Assembly: GCF_000633395.1 (NCBI RefSeq)
Contig: NZ_AYMU01000001.1
Coordinates: 186,001 to 250,000 of the forward strand
Direction of reading: 5' to 3'
Length of the DNA: 64,000 bases
Origin: Pseudomonas sp. PH1b
GTDB lineage: Bacteria; Pseudomonadota; Gammaproteobacteria; Pseudomonadales; Pseudomonadaceae
The translations under genes were made by a program, and so were the position numbers. The notes under the pieces were generated by a model. The model was given only the letters and a program-made list of their open reading frames with translations, was not told the DNA's origin and ran no database searches. Each line of letters opens with the position of its first letter. The stretch's first letter is position 1. This document shows, piece by piece, positions 50,028 through 57,193 of the stretch.

Positions 50028-50287
50028 GTGGCGTTGAGCCAGTGCCAAGCCCCCCTGAGATTGATGCGGTAACCGCCGAGCTGCTCAGGGCCTACAACGT
50101 CATAAGCAAGGCAAGGCAATACGTTGGAATGATCGGGGCCCCAGCCCCGATATCACTGTCAGCCATTGCCGAGTATCTAAACCACTACCCATCAGCGATA
50201 TGCCGCGAAGAATTCGAAGCGGTAATTTTCGCGTTGGATGATGAGTTTCGCTCTCACTGGGCGGAGCAGAACAGCAGTTCAACATGA
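49949..50287 (+). CDS. T extension of the G-T chaperone fusion (-1 frame)
   Basis: After -1 frameshifting, 112 further codons (beginning A-V-E-T-Y-R-W-S-R-D-W) extend the G chaperone. The segment YNVISKARQYVGMIGAPAPI to ALDDEFRSHW is the T-like domain. It has no start codon of its own. GT binds the tape measure during tail assembly. Confidence 0.78.
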   Translation, partial: AVETYRWSRDWAGEENSKKRWKRERLSGVEPVPSPPEIDAVTAELLRAYNVISKARQYVGMIGAPAPISLSAIAEYLNHYPSAICREEFEAVIFALDDEFRSHWAEQNSSST

Positions 50288-50312
50288 CGCGGCCAGGCCG
50301 CAGGAGCAGTGT

Positions 50313-50546
50313 ATGAATCAGCCTTTTGAAGTAAGTGACCGTGAGACCCGCATCAGCGGCGCAGTTATTATTGATGCTGGCCGGTTCGCTGGCATTGGCA
50401 TTGGTTTACCAGATGAGATTGCTGTGGATGCTCAAGAGAAAGCCGACCTGCTGGAGCGCCGGCTTTTGAGAATTGAGCATGCGCTCGGGATCAGTGAAAC
50501 AGCTGGGTCTACATCTGGCCTTGCGGCGGACCTTGATCAGCTCTGA
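50313..50546 (+). CDS. Small phage protein (77 aa)
   Basis: A 77-residue protein (start MNQPFEVSDRETRISGAVII) with AGGAG before the ATG. It has a Gly/Ile-rich strand region, then helices. It lies between the chaperone and the accessory island and converges on the next, minus-strand gene with a 10-bp overlap. Unknown function. Confidence 0.55.
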   Translation: MNQPFEVSDRETRISGAVIIDAGRFAGIGIGLPDEIAVDAQEKADLLERRLLRIEHALGISETAGSTSGLAADLDQL

Positions 50547-50809
50547 TTGATTTTGGCAAGCAGCTCCCTTGTTTCGGCGGTGGCCTTGAGCGCTTTCTCG
50601 ATTGGCGCTTTAAAATTCGTTTGAATTTCTTCGCTACAGTTCGCAAATAGTTCTGAGGTCAAAGCTTGCTGCAAAAAGGTATCGATTACCTTGCTATCCT
50701 TGCCCGCAATGGCCTGAACTGCTCGTGTTAACGCCAGCGTGACTGCCAACGTCCCCATACCAATTGGCGAGCTCAGTCCTTCAAGTGGATTTATTTTTCC
50801 GTCGTTCAC
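50537..50809 (-). CDS. Minus-strand accessory protein (90 aa)
   Basis: A 90-residue protein. The start is a GTG with a perfect GGAGGT 5 nt upstream (N-D-G-K-I-N-P-L-E-G follows). A hydrophobic helix near 17-36 (GMGTLAVTLALTRAVQAIAG) and a helical, charged C-terminus suggest a membrane-associated small protein. Being antisense to the tail operon it is probably expressed in the lysogen. Confidence 0.55.
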   Translation of the reverse strand: MNDGKINPLEGLSSPIGMGTLAVTLALTRAVQAIAGKDSKVIDTFLQQALTSELFANCSEEIQTNFKAPIEKALKATAETRELLAKINQS

Positions 50810-50848
50810 ATTGACCTCCAGGTCATAAACGCGCCGATATTGGCGCAA

Positions 50849-50883
50849 CCCCAGTCCTTGGGCTTGCAGGCGTAGGACTGGGG
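50849..50883. repeat. Perfect 10-bp inverted repeat
   Basis: CCCCAGTCCT at 50849-50858 and its reverse complement at 50874-50883, 15-nt spacer. It precedes the 90-aa minus-strand gene. It could be an operator or a hairpin; no T run follows on either strand. Confidence 0.5.
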
Positions 50884-50979
50884 AATCCTTGCGTGTGGCA
50901 GGAGGCTACTACCAGCCGATGCTCTGGCGTTACTGGGGATTCGTACAGGCGGGAAAAGCCCGGGCGGGCCGGGCTTGGG

Positions 50980-51369
50980 TTACTGCTTTTTCAGAAGCTC
51001 GCGAGCTTTCTTCAGCCTGGCCAGAATGGCTTCCGACCTGGGCCCTTTATGCACGAGCGCTGCACGCCCGTTCTTGACCATGGGCTGGGATTTATAGTCA
51101 TTGATGATGACCTTCCACTGCTCACATATCGCGATTTCGGAGGCATAGTCCTTAGCCTTTCGATGCAGGATGGCTAGGCGCTCAAAGTAATATGGTGCCG
51201 CGCAAATACGAGTGCCTTCAGGCTGCCTCCAATAGCCGGCAGCCTCTGCCTCGCAGCAAGCCTTCATGATCTCTGGGTCATGCTTACCTGACTCAGCAAG
51301 GTCATGTGTAGGAGTCTCTCCGACCTTGGTCTGGAGATTGAGGGCGTCGATGGAAAAGTCTGACGGCAT
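50980..51369 (-). CDS. Minus-strand accessory protein (129 aa)
   Basis: A 129-residue protein (start MPSDFSIDALNLQTKVGETP) with AAGGA before the ATG. The segment YYFERLAILHRKAKDYASEI followed by AICEQW is TPR-like and recurs in prophage proteins of unknown role. It is part of a minus-strand island in the tail operon and lies downstream of the Arc-like repressor gene. Confidence 0.6.
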   Translation of the reverse strand: MPSDFSIDALNLQTKVGETPTHDLAESGKHDPEIMKACCEAEAAGYWRQPEGTRICAAPYYFERLAILHRKAKDYASEIAICEQWKVIINDYKSQPMVKNGRAALVHKGPRSEAILARLKKARELLKKQ

Positions 51370-51421
51370 GGCGGTCCTTCGTCGCGGCCTGAGGATCACG
51401 GTGCTTGGGCCGGCCTCAGGG

Positions 51422-51880
51422 TTATTCCTTCGGTTTTTTAGGGGTGTGTTCTGCTGCCAAAGCAGCAAGGTGGATCTTGGTGTCAATCCCTATAGGCATC
51501 GATTTCCTTTTACCTCGAGCAGGACGATCTTCTGGCGCCATCGATGCTCGCGCAGCCGCTTGGCGGAGATACTTTGCGGTAGCTTCCTCATGCTGCAGTT
51601 CGACCTGCTCCATCGGGCTCAAGCTGGACCGTGACTTCAGTTCATAAATGTTGTCGAGGGTTTCTTGGTACATCTGGGCCAACACCTGCATAGCAGCTTC
51701 GTGCTCCGACAGAGGCTGAGTTATTGATTCCTGGGCGAAACTTTCCTCTAAGCGAGCATGGATTTCCGCGTTAATTGAGCGGCGATTCTTCTCGGCGGCA
51801 GCCTCAATCCTTGCCTTCAGGTCGGGCTGGAGGCGTAGGCCAAAAGGGTTGATGTTGCGCATGGGTTCTTCATTTTTCAT
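51422..51880 (-). CDS. Arc-family (ribbon-helix-helix) repressor
   Basis: A 152-residue protein. The N-terminal ~50 residues are Arc-like: a strand (NPFGLRLQPDLK), then AAEKNRRSINAEIHARLEES, the two helices of the RHH fold. A long helical C-terminus may mediate oligomerisation. It is divergent from a second Arc-like gene across a palindromic operator, as in the immI region of phage P22. ATGs at 51880 and 51862 are both possible starts. Confidence 0.8.
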   Translation of the reverse strand: MKNEEPMRNINPFGLRLQPDLKARIEAAAEKNRRSINAEIHARLEESFAQESITQPLSEHEAAMQVLAQMYQETLDNIYELKSRSSLSPMEQVELQHEEATAKYLRQAAARASMAPEDRPARGKRKSMPIGIDTKIHLAALAAEHTPKKPKE

Positions 51881-51907
51881 AGCTACACAATGTAGTCACT
51901 TTTCCAC

Positions 51908-51945
51908 TTGACTCATAGACACACGGTGTTATCGTTACACCGTGT
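51908..51945 (+). promoter_or_regulatory. immI-like promoter and operator
   Basis: TTGACT (51908-51913) and TATCGT (51930-51935) form a rightward promoter with 16-bp spacing. The 9-bp perfect palindrome ACACGGTGT (51921-51929) and ACACCGTGT (51937-51945) covers its -10. A related CTACA-CAA-TGTAG palindrome lies at 51883-51895 next to the leftward gene. Confidence 0.7.
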
Positions 51946-51963
51946 AGTCATAAGGAGAGGGTA

Positions 51964-52140
51964 ATGAGTTCCAGGGTGCGCGATATCAAGCCCTTCGGAT
52001 TGCGATTGGGTGACGAAAAAAAAGACCGTGTTCGTGGTGAGGCCAAGAGAAATCGGCACAGCATGAACATTGAAATCGACCTACTGATAGAGGACGGCTT
52101 CAAGTGGCGAGAAATGCAGAGCAAGCAGGCGGCAGCCTGA
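51964..52140 (+). CDS. Second Arc/Mnt-like repressor (58 aa)
   Basis: A 58-residue ribbon-helix-helix protein: strand D-I-K-P-F-G-L-R-L and helices with RGEAKRNRHSMNIEIDLLIE, closely resembling the N-terminus of the divergent Arc-like protein. AAGGAGAGGGTA precedes the ATG. It is too short for most gene finders. It probably regulates itself and the downstream antirepressor genes. Confidence 0.75.
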   Translation: MSSRVRDIKPFGLRLGDEKKDRVRGEAKRNRHSMNIEIDLLIEDGFKWREMQSKQAAA

Positions 52141-52214
52141 AACGAAGAAGCCCCGGCGAGGTGAGAGTCGTCAGGGCTTTGGGAAACGAGATCAACTTCG
52201 GAGAAGAAATCGTC

Positions 52215-52553
52215 ATGTCGAATAATAGCACAGCAGCATCCAATGTCATCCCGTTCAATTTCGGCGAGCAGCAGGTGCGCACGCTGCTGATTGACGAAAT
52301 CAGCGTTGCAGTAGAGAATTCGCGGCAAGAGCGTAAGAACTCGAATTGCCTGCCGGACACCTCCGCGCCCGAAAGTCGTGGATTTTTTATGCCCGCAATC
52401 CGTCTGGATGGTGGGCAGCTCCAGCCGATTTATGGCCGGGAGGGTGACGGATACAAGACCCGCAAGGGAAAGAAGTCCGCCGTGCAGGCACGGTTCTTAA
52501 CCTCCCGGCCACCATATTTCATGGTGTCCAATCCGATTAAGAACGGAGCCTGA
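52215..52553 (+). CDS. Protein with antirepressor-type N-terminus (112 aa)
   Basis: A 112-residue protein. Residues 9-20 (SNVIPFNFGEQQ followed by VR) match the start of the next gene, a Bro-N antirepressor, and of the KilA-N protein at 47717. The rest is basic and has no Bro-N core, so it may be a shortened or replaced antirepressor. GGAGAAG lies about 11 nt before the ATG. Confidence 0.55.
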   Translation: MSNNSTAASNVIPFNFGEQQVRTLLIDEISVAVENSRQERKNSNCLPDTSAPESRGFFMPAIRLDGGQLQPIYGREGDGYKTRKGKKSAVQARFLTSRPPYFMVSNPIKNGA

Positions 52554-52555
52554 TC

Positions 52556-53485
52556 ATGAAAAATTCAAATGTTATTCCATTTAGCTTTGAAGCCAAGGAA
52601 GTCCGGGTCTATAGCGATGCATTGGGCGAACCTTGGTTCTGCGCAGCCGATGTGTGTTTGGCTCTTGGATACGCGAATACCAGCAAGGCCATTTCCGACA
52701 ATTGCCGCGAGAAGGGTGTAACCAGCAGTTACACCCTTACCTCCAAAGGCAGGCAGGCCCTGACCTTCATCAATGAGGGCAACCTCTACCGCCTGATCAT
52801 CAAGAGCCGGAAGGAAGAGGCTCAGCGCTTCGAGTCTTGGGTGTGCGATGAGGTCCTTCCCGCGATTCGTAAGCATGGCCGCTACGAAGACCATCAAGCC
52901 AAGATGCCAACCCTCATTGACGAATTGATCGGAATGAGCGAGTTGAGCGTGATCAAGGGCCTGATCAGGGACAAGGGTAAGGCGATAGCGGCAGACAAGC
53001 GTCAAAGCTTCGCGCTAACCATGCACAACCGGCTTCATACCCGCTTCAATGTGCCGCGCACCGAGCTGATCCCGGCTGGCCAGTTCGAAGCCGCCTGCAA
53101 CTTCATCGCAGCCTACAACGTGCTGGAAGGCGAGTTCATCGCCAAGGAGCCGTCGCAGCAACAGCTTCCGCTGAACATTCACTACCCAATCGAGGCTTTG
53201 GCAGCCCTGCGCGAAGGCATGCTGACTATCCGAAACGACAAGCAGGCATGGCTGGACGTGACGCTCGACGACATTCGCGATACGCGTGACGGCACTACGC
53301 CCTTGGAAAGCCTGCTGTGGGATCTTGAAAAGGCCGGGTTCGACATTCGCGGCGCCTGGTGGGAGCTTCGCACCTACCGAAACAAGCTGCGCGAGATTAC
53401 CTCCTTTGTTAAAGGCCTGGGCCGCGCTATGGAGGAGCCTCAGCGTTACGCGGTAGATACTCCCAAGGGGAGGGCTGCAGCATGA
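52556..53485 (+). CDS. Bro-N antirepressor
   Basis: A 309-residue antirepressor. Bro-N domain at about 12-105 (VRVYSDALGEPWFCAADVCL, ALGYANTSKAISDNC, FINEGNLYRLIIKSRK, FESWVCDEVLPAIRKHG). The C-terminal half is helical, ORF6C-like. With the two Arc-type repressors this reproduces the mnt-arc-ant logic of P22: when derepressed, the antirepressor inactivates the main repressor. The start MKNSNVIPFSF shares the NVIPF segment seen in two other prophage proteins. Confidence 0.87.
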   Translation: MKNSNVIPFSFEAKEVRVYSDALGEPWFCAADVCLALGYANTSKAISDNCREKGVTSSYTLTSKGRQALTFINEGNLYRLIIKSRKEEAQRFESWVCDEVLPAIRKHGRYEDHQAKMPTLIDELIGMSELSVIKGLIRDKGKAIAADKRQSFALTMHNRLHTRFNVPRTELIPAGQFEAACNFIAAYNVLEGEFIAKEPSQQQLPLNIHYPIEALAALREGMLTIRNDKQAWLDVTLDDIRDTRDGTTPLESLLWDLEKAGFDIRGAWWELRTYRNKLREITSFVKGLGRAMEEPQRYAVDTPKGRAAA

Positions 53486-53600
53486 GCATGGAATTGCTGA
53501 CCCTGAGCATCAAGGGCGCCTCGGTCCGGCATGGGCTGAAAACAGCGTAATGCCCCTTCAATGAGGGGGCATTGCGGTGGCGACAGCCACCAACCAGCAC

Positions 53601-53685
53601 GGCGTGTCTTGGTTTGCTCAGGTCAGGCGGGGCGGGCTCAGGTATGGCAAGCTGAGGTATGGCTTGGTGGGGTGGGGCATGGGCC
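53601..53685 (+). repeat. G-rich tract with 5-bp periodicity
   Basis: Seventeen consecutive pentamers each start with G, mostly as GGYNN (for example GGTCA GGCGG GGCGG GCTCA, then GGTAT GGCAA GCTGA GGTAT). No protein gene covers it. It lies between the antirepressor and a terminator. Confidence 0.65.
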
Positions 53686-53694
53686 GTAAACGGC

Positions 53695-53732
53695 ATCGAG
53701 AGGGCACCTTTGGGTGCCTTTTCTTTTTGTCG
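53695..53732 (+). terminator. Terminator after the antirepressor region
   Basis: GGGCACC-TTTG-GGTGCC hairpin followed by TTTTCTTTTTG. Confidence 0.8.
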
Positions 53733-53795
53733 AATCACTCGGTTTGGTGATGGAGCCGGGCGATGGTAGATTGCCCCATCAAACAAGGAGGGTTC

Positions 53796-54092
53796 ATGGA
53801 ACTGTTCATCATTTGGCTGGCGTTAGCTGGCGTGACTGCCTATTTCGCAAAGCAGAAGGGCAGAAATCCTGTAGGTTGGTTCATCCTTGGATTTGTCTTA
53901 CCGGTCATCGGACTTATCGCTGTATGGCTGGTAAACCCGTTGGGAGTGGACGAGCAGAAGAGTATCGAGATCGCCAGGAAGTTTGGTGTCTCCTCCCTTT
54001 ATCGAAAGTGCCCATTCTGCGCCGAGGTTGTCCAAAGGGAAGCAATCAAGTGCAAACACTGCCAGTCTGACCTAGAGCCGGTCAAAGAATGA
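53796..54092 (+). CDS. Small membrane protein with zinc ribbon
   Basis: A 98-residue protein with two membrane helices (about 2-17 and 27-46) and a C-terminal rubredoxin-like knuckle pair, CPFC and CKHC (about 74-91). AAGGAGGG precedes the ATG and a terminator follows. A single-gene cassette in the tail operon, so probably a lysogenic conversion or superinfection-exclusion gene; this is inferred from position and membrane location. Confidence 0.75.
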   Translation: MELFIIWLALAGVTAYFAKQKGRNPVGWFILGFVLPVIGLIAVWLVNPLGVDEQKSIEIARKFGVSSLYRKCPFCAEVVQREAIKCKHCQSDLEPVKE

Positions 54093-54113
54093 TCTGAGAC
54101 CGAACGAATCTAA

Positions 54114-54137
54114 ACCCGCCTTGCGCGGGTTTTTTTA
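54114..54137 (+). terminator. Terminator before the tape measure gene
   Basis: ACCCGC-CTTGC-GCGGGT stem-loop followed by eight T. Confidence 0.85.
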
Positions 54138-54153
54138 TGCCTGGAGATATTGC

Positions 54154-56826
54154 ATGGCCCAAGAATCGCGCCTTGCCGTAACCATCGACTCACGCGGCGC
54201 GCAGCGTGACGCAGCATCTATGAGAAAAGAGCTCGAGTCTCTTGAGTCCTCTGGAAATCGTGTAGCTCCGGCAATGGATAAAGCCGGGGCGTCCATTGAA
54301 GGTGCAGGTCGAAGATCTGATGCAAGCTTGAGAAAGGTCGGCGGGCTCGCTGCCGAGACCGATAGGCTTCTCGGTGTGGTTGGTGGGCTGGCCGCCCCGT
54401 TTGCAGCGGCGTTCAGCGTTTCCAAGATCGCGCAGTATTCAGAGCAGTACACCAACCTTACGAACCGCCTGAGGCTTGTGACCGAAGGCACGGAGCAATT
54501 AGCGTTTGCTCAGGATTCCGTTTACAGGGTTGCTCAGAACTCTAGGCAGTCGCTCCAAAGTACCGCTGAGGTATATCAGCGGGTGGCCCAGAATGCGAGG
54601 CAGCTTGGGCTTAGTTTTGCTGACGTGGAGAGCGTCACCGAGACAGTATCGAAGACCGTGGCACTGAGTGGCGCCAGTGCCCAGGCCGCTGAGGCCTCCA
54701 TGGTCCAGTTTGGCCAGGCTCTAGCCTCTGGCACCCTTCGCGGCGATGAATTAAACAGCATAATGGAGCAAACACCGGCGCTCGCCCAGGCGATTGCGCG
54801 TGGTCTCGGCGTCTCTATTGGGCAACTGCGCGCCATGGGGGCTGAGGGCAAGCTGACGTCCGAGGCTGTCGTCAAGGCGCTGCAGAGCCAGAAAGACAAA
54901 GTGGACGAGCTCAGCGGCAGCCTTCAGGTCACGGTCAGTCAGTCGATAACGGCATTCAACAACTCGCTGGTGACTACGGTCGGGAAGCTTGATGAGGCTA
55001 CCGGCGCTAGCGCCCGGCTGGCTCGTGGAATCGTATCCATGGCAGAGGCTATGGATAGGTTCAACTCGGGCGAGTTCCTGGATTTCTTCCGGGACGACAA
55101 GCAGACAGTGGCCGGGCTGAACAATGAACTCAGCGTCACTCTGGCTGGTATTCGAGACCTGCAGAATGCGAGGTCAAAGCTGTCCTCTACCGACTCGAGT
55201 GACACGGTTTTCTTCAAGTTCAAGTTCTACAACCGCGAGGAGCTGGACAAGGAAATTGCAGGGCTGGAGAGCCGAGCCACCTCTGTCAGGGCAGTAGTTG
55301 CGCAGATGCAGAAGACTGCAGCGCAGCCATCTCTCCAGACGCCGAAAGGGGATGACCCAGGCAAGAAGGTGAATGCTGAGTACGAGAAACTTCTCGCCAA
55401 CCTGAAAAAACAGGCTGCGCTCGAGGGCGAAAACACTGAAGCCGCAAAGGTGCGGTATGCAATTGAGGCTGGCGAGCTTGGGAAGCTGCTTCCCGAGCAA
55501 GAAAAGCTACTTCTGAAATACGCCCAAGAAAAGGATGCAAAGGCCGCAGCAGAGAAGGCGTCAAAGAAAGCCGCTGCGGAGGCAGCCAAGGCTCAAGCCG
55601 CGACCGGCAATGGGCTATCAGAGTCGCTCAACACCTTCTCCCGCCTCTACGCCCAGTACGATCCAGCATCCCAGGCCGCCCGTGCCCTGACTAAAGAGCA
55701 AGCCCAGCTGCAGTTGGCTCTGGACAAGGTAAATATCAGCCAGGAAGAGTACGGCAAGGCGCTGGCTCAGGCGTCCACCAACTACGCCGCAGCTATCAAG
55801 GGCGCCCAAGGTCTCACCCAGGCCGAGCAATATCGGGCGCAGATGGAGCGGCAGCTTGGAACCTTCCGCCAAGGCTTTGCAAACGAAGCAGATGCGGTCG
55901 GAATGGGGCAGAAGGAGGCGCAGCGGGCCCAGGACAGAATCCAGATCGAGCAGCAATCCAATGATCGGATTCTTCAGCTGCGTACTGAGTTGGCCAACGC
56001 CACCACCGAGAAGCAGCGCCAAGACCTGCAGGCTCAGATCGACATCGAAGGCGAGTACCTGGAAAAGCGCATAGCTGCACAGCGTGAAGGCTGGCGCCAG
56101 ATAGACGAGGCGCAGGCCGATTGGAGCAACGGCGCCCGGGGGGCGTTTCAGGACTACCTGAACAGCGCCAAAGACGTTGCTGGGCAGACGCGGAGCCTAT
56201 TCAGCAACGCTTTCAGTTCGATGGAAGACGCGATTGTTCAGTTCGCGATGACTGGGAAGCTGTCGTTCGCTGACTTCACAAAGTCGGTTCTGGCCGATAT
56301 GGCCAGGATCGCTGCGCGGCAAGCAGCCTCTTCGGCGCTAAGTTCGTTGTTCGGCATGGCGGCATCTGCTGCCAGTTCGTACTTCGGCGGTGCTACCGGA
56401 GCTACCCAGGCCGGGTACACCGGGTCCGGTTTCTCGTCGTGGGTTGCCGGTCAGCGCGCCACTGGTGGTCCCGTTGCGCCTAACTCTCTGTACGAGGTCA
56501 ACGAGCGCGGCCCTGAGCTTTACAATCAGGGAGGGCGCTCATTCTTGATGACCGGCGCAAATGGCGGGAGCGTGACCCCTTTGACGCGTGAAAGCATGCA
56601 GGGGGTGCGACCTCAAACCAGCGGAGGTGGCAATACCTACAACTTCCCAATCATCGTGCAGGTCGACGCTTCAGGCGCCTCTTCTGAGTCTCAAGGATCA
56701 GAAAGAGATGCCGTCGAGACTGGGAAGGTTATTCAAAGCGCCGCCAAGGGCGAGGCGGAAATGGCAATCCGTAAAGGTCTTCTTCCAGGCGGCCCGATCT
56801 ACATGGCCATCAGAGGACGCGGATAA
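54154..56826 (+). CDS. Tail tape measure protein (lambda H-like)
   Basis: An 890-residue protein, the longest gene seen in full. N-terminal coiled coil and tape measure domain (about 60-260, including LRGDELNSIMEQTPALAQAI), a long Ala/Lys/Glu-rich helical middle, and a C-terminal lambda-type domain (SNAFSSMEDAIVQFAMTGKL, FADFTKSVLADMARIAARQA near 700-740). Its length sets tail length and it passes into the cell during DNA injection. The start MAQESRLAVTIDSRG follows GGAG. Confidence 0.92.
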   Translation: MAQESRLAVTIDSRGAQRDAASMRKELESLESSGNRVAPAMDKAGASIEGAGRRSDASLRKVGGLAAETDRLLGVVGGLAAPFAAAFSVSKIAQYSEQYTNLTNRLRLVTEGTEQLAFAQDSVYRVAQNSRQSLQSTAEVYQRVAQNARQLGLSFADVESVTETVSKTVALSGASAQAAEASMVQFGQALASGTLRGDELNSIMEQTPALAQAIARGLGVSIGQLRAMGAEGKLTSEAVVKALQSQKDKVDELSGSLQVTVSQSITAFNNSLVTTVGKLDEATGASARLARGIVSMAEAMDRFNSGEFLDFFRDDKQTVAGLNNELSVTLAGIRDLQNARSKLSSTDSSDTVFFKFKFYNREELDKEIAGLESRATSVRAVVAQMQKTAAQPSLQTPKGDDPGKKVNAEYEKLLANLKKQAALEGENTEAAKVRYAIEAGELGKLLPEQEKLLLKYAQEKDAKAAAEKASKKAAAEAAKAQAATGNGLSESLNTFSRLYAQYDPASQAARALTKEQAQLQLALDKVNISQEEYGKALAQASTNYAAAIKGAQGLTQAEQYRAQMERQLGTFRQGFANEADAVGMGQKEAQRAQDRIQIEQQSNDRILQLRTELANATTEKQRQDLQAQIDIEGEYLEKRIAAQREGWRQIDEAQADWSNGARGAFQDYLNSAKDVAGQTRSLFSNAFSSMEDAIVQFAMTGKLSFADFTKSVLADMARIAARQAASSALSSLFGMAASAASSYFGGATGATQAGYTGSGFSSWVAGQRATGGPVAPNSLYEVNERGPELYNQGGRSFLMTGANGGSVTPLTRESMQGVRPQTSGGGNTYNFPIIVQVDASGASSESQGSERDAVETGKVIQSAAKGEAEMAIRKGLLPGGPIYMAIRGRG

Positions 56827-56854
56827 CAGTGCCGCTCACGATTTGGGAGAGAGT

Positions 56855-57193
56855 ATGGCGACCGAGACATTCACCTGGTGTATTCAGGCCCAGTCTTCAG
56901 GGGCAGCCGAGTACGCGACAAAATCCGCCAAGTTCGGAGATGGCTACAAGCAGGTTGTGGCCAACGGCATCAATAACGCCTCCAGCGAGTGGAGCATATC
57001 GGTAAGCGACAAGGGGGTCGTAATCGCTGCTATCAAGGCATTCCTCGATCATCATGCAGGAGCAATCCCATTCCTTTGGACGCCGCCGCTCGGCACGCAA
57101 GGTCTTTACCGGGGCAACAGCGTGAGACTCAGCGGTAGTGGCGGCGACTACTACACCCTGACCGCAACCTTCGAACAGGCATTCCACCCATGA
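56855..57193 (+). CDS. Tail tip protein M-like
   Basis: A 112-residue protein of the lambda gpM type (start MATETFTWCIQAQSSGAAEY; KFGDGYKQVVANGIN; TLTATFEQAFHP end). GGAGAGAG precedes the ATG. In lambda, gpM attaches after gpH to build the tail tip. Confidence 0.85.
   Translation: MATETFTWCIQAQSSGAAEYATKSAKFGDGYKQVVANGINNASSEWSISVSDKGVVIAAIKAFLDHHAGAIPFLWTPPLGTQGLYRGNSVRLSGSGGDYYTLTATFEQAFHP

Noticed and set aside
53482..53550. 22-codon frame overlapping the Bro-N stop (ATGA)
   Set aside because: No recognisable features beyond the overlap; likely chance.
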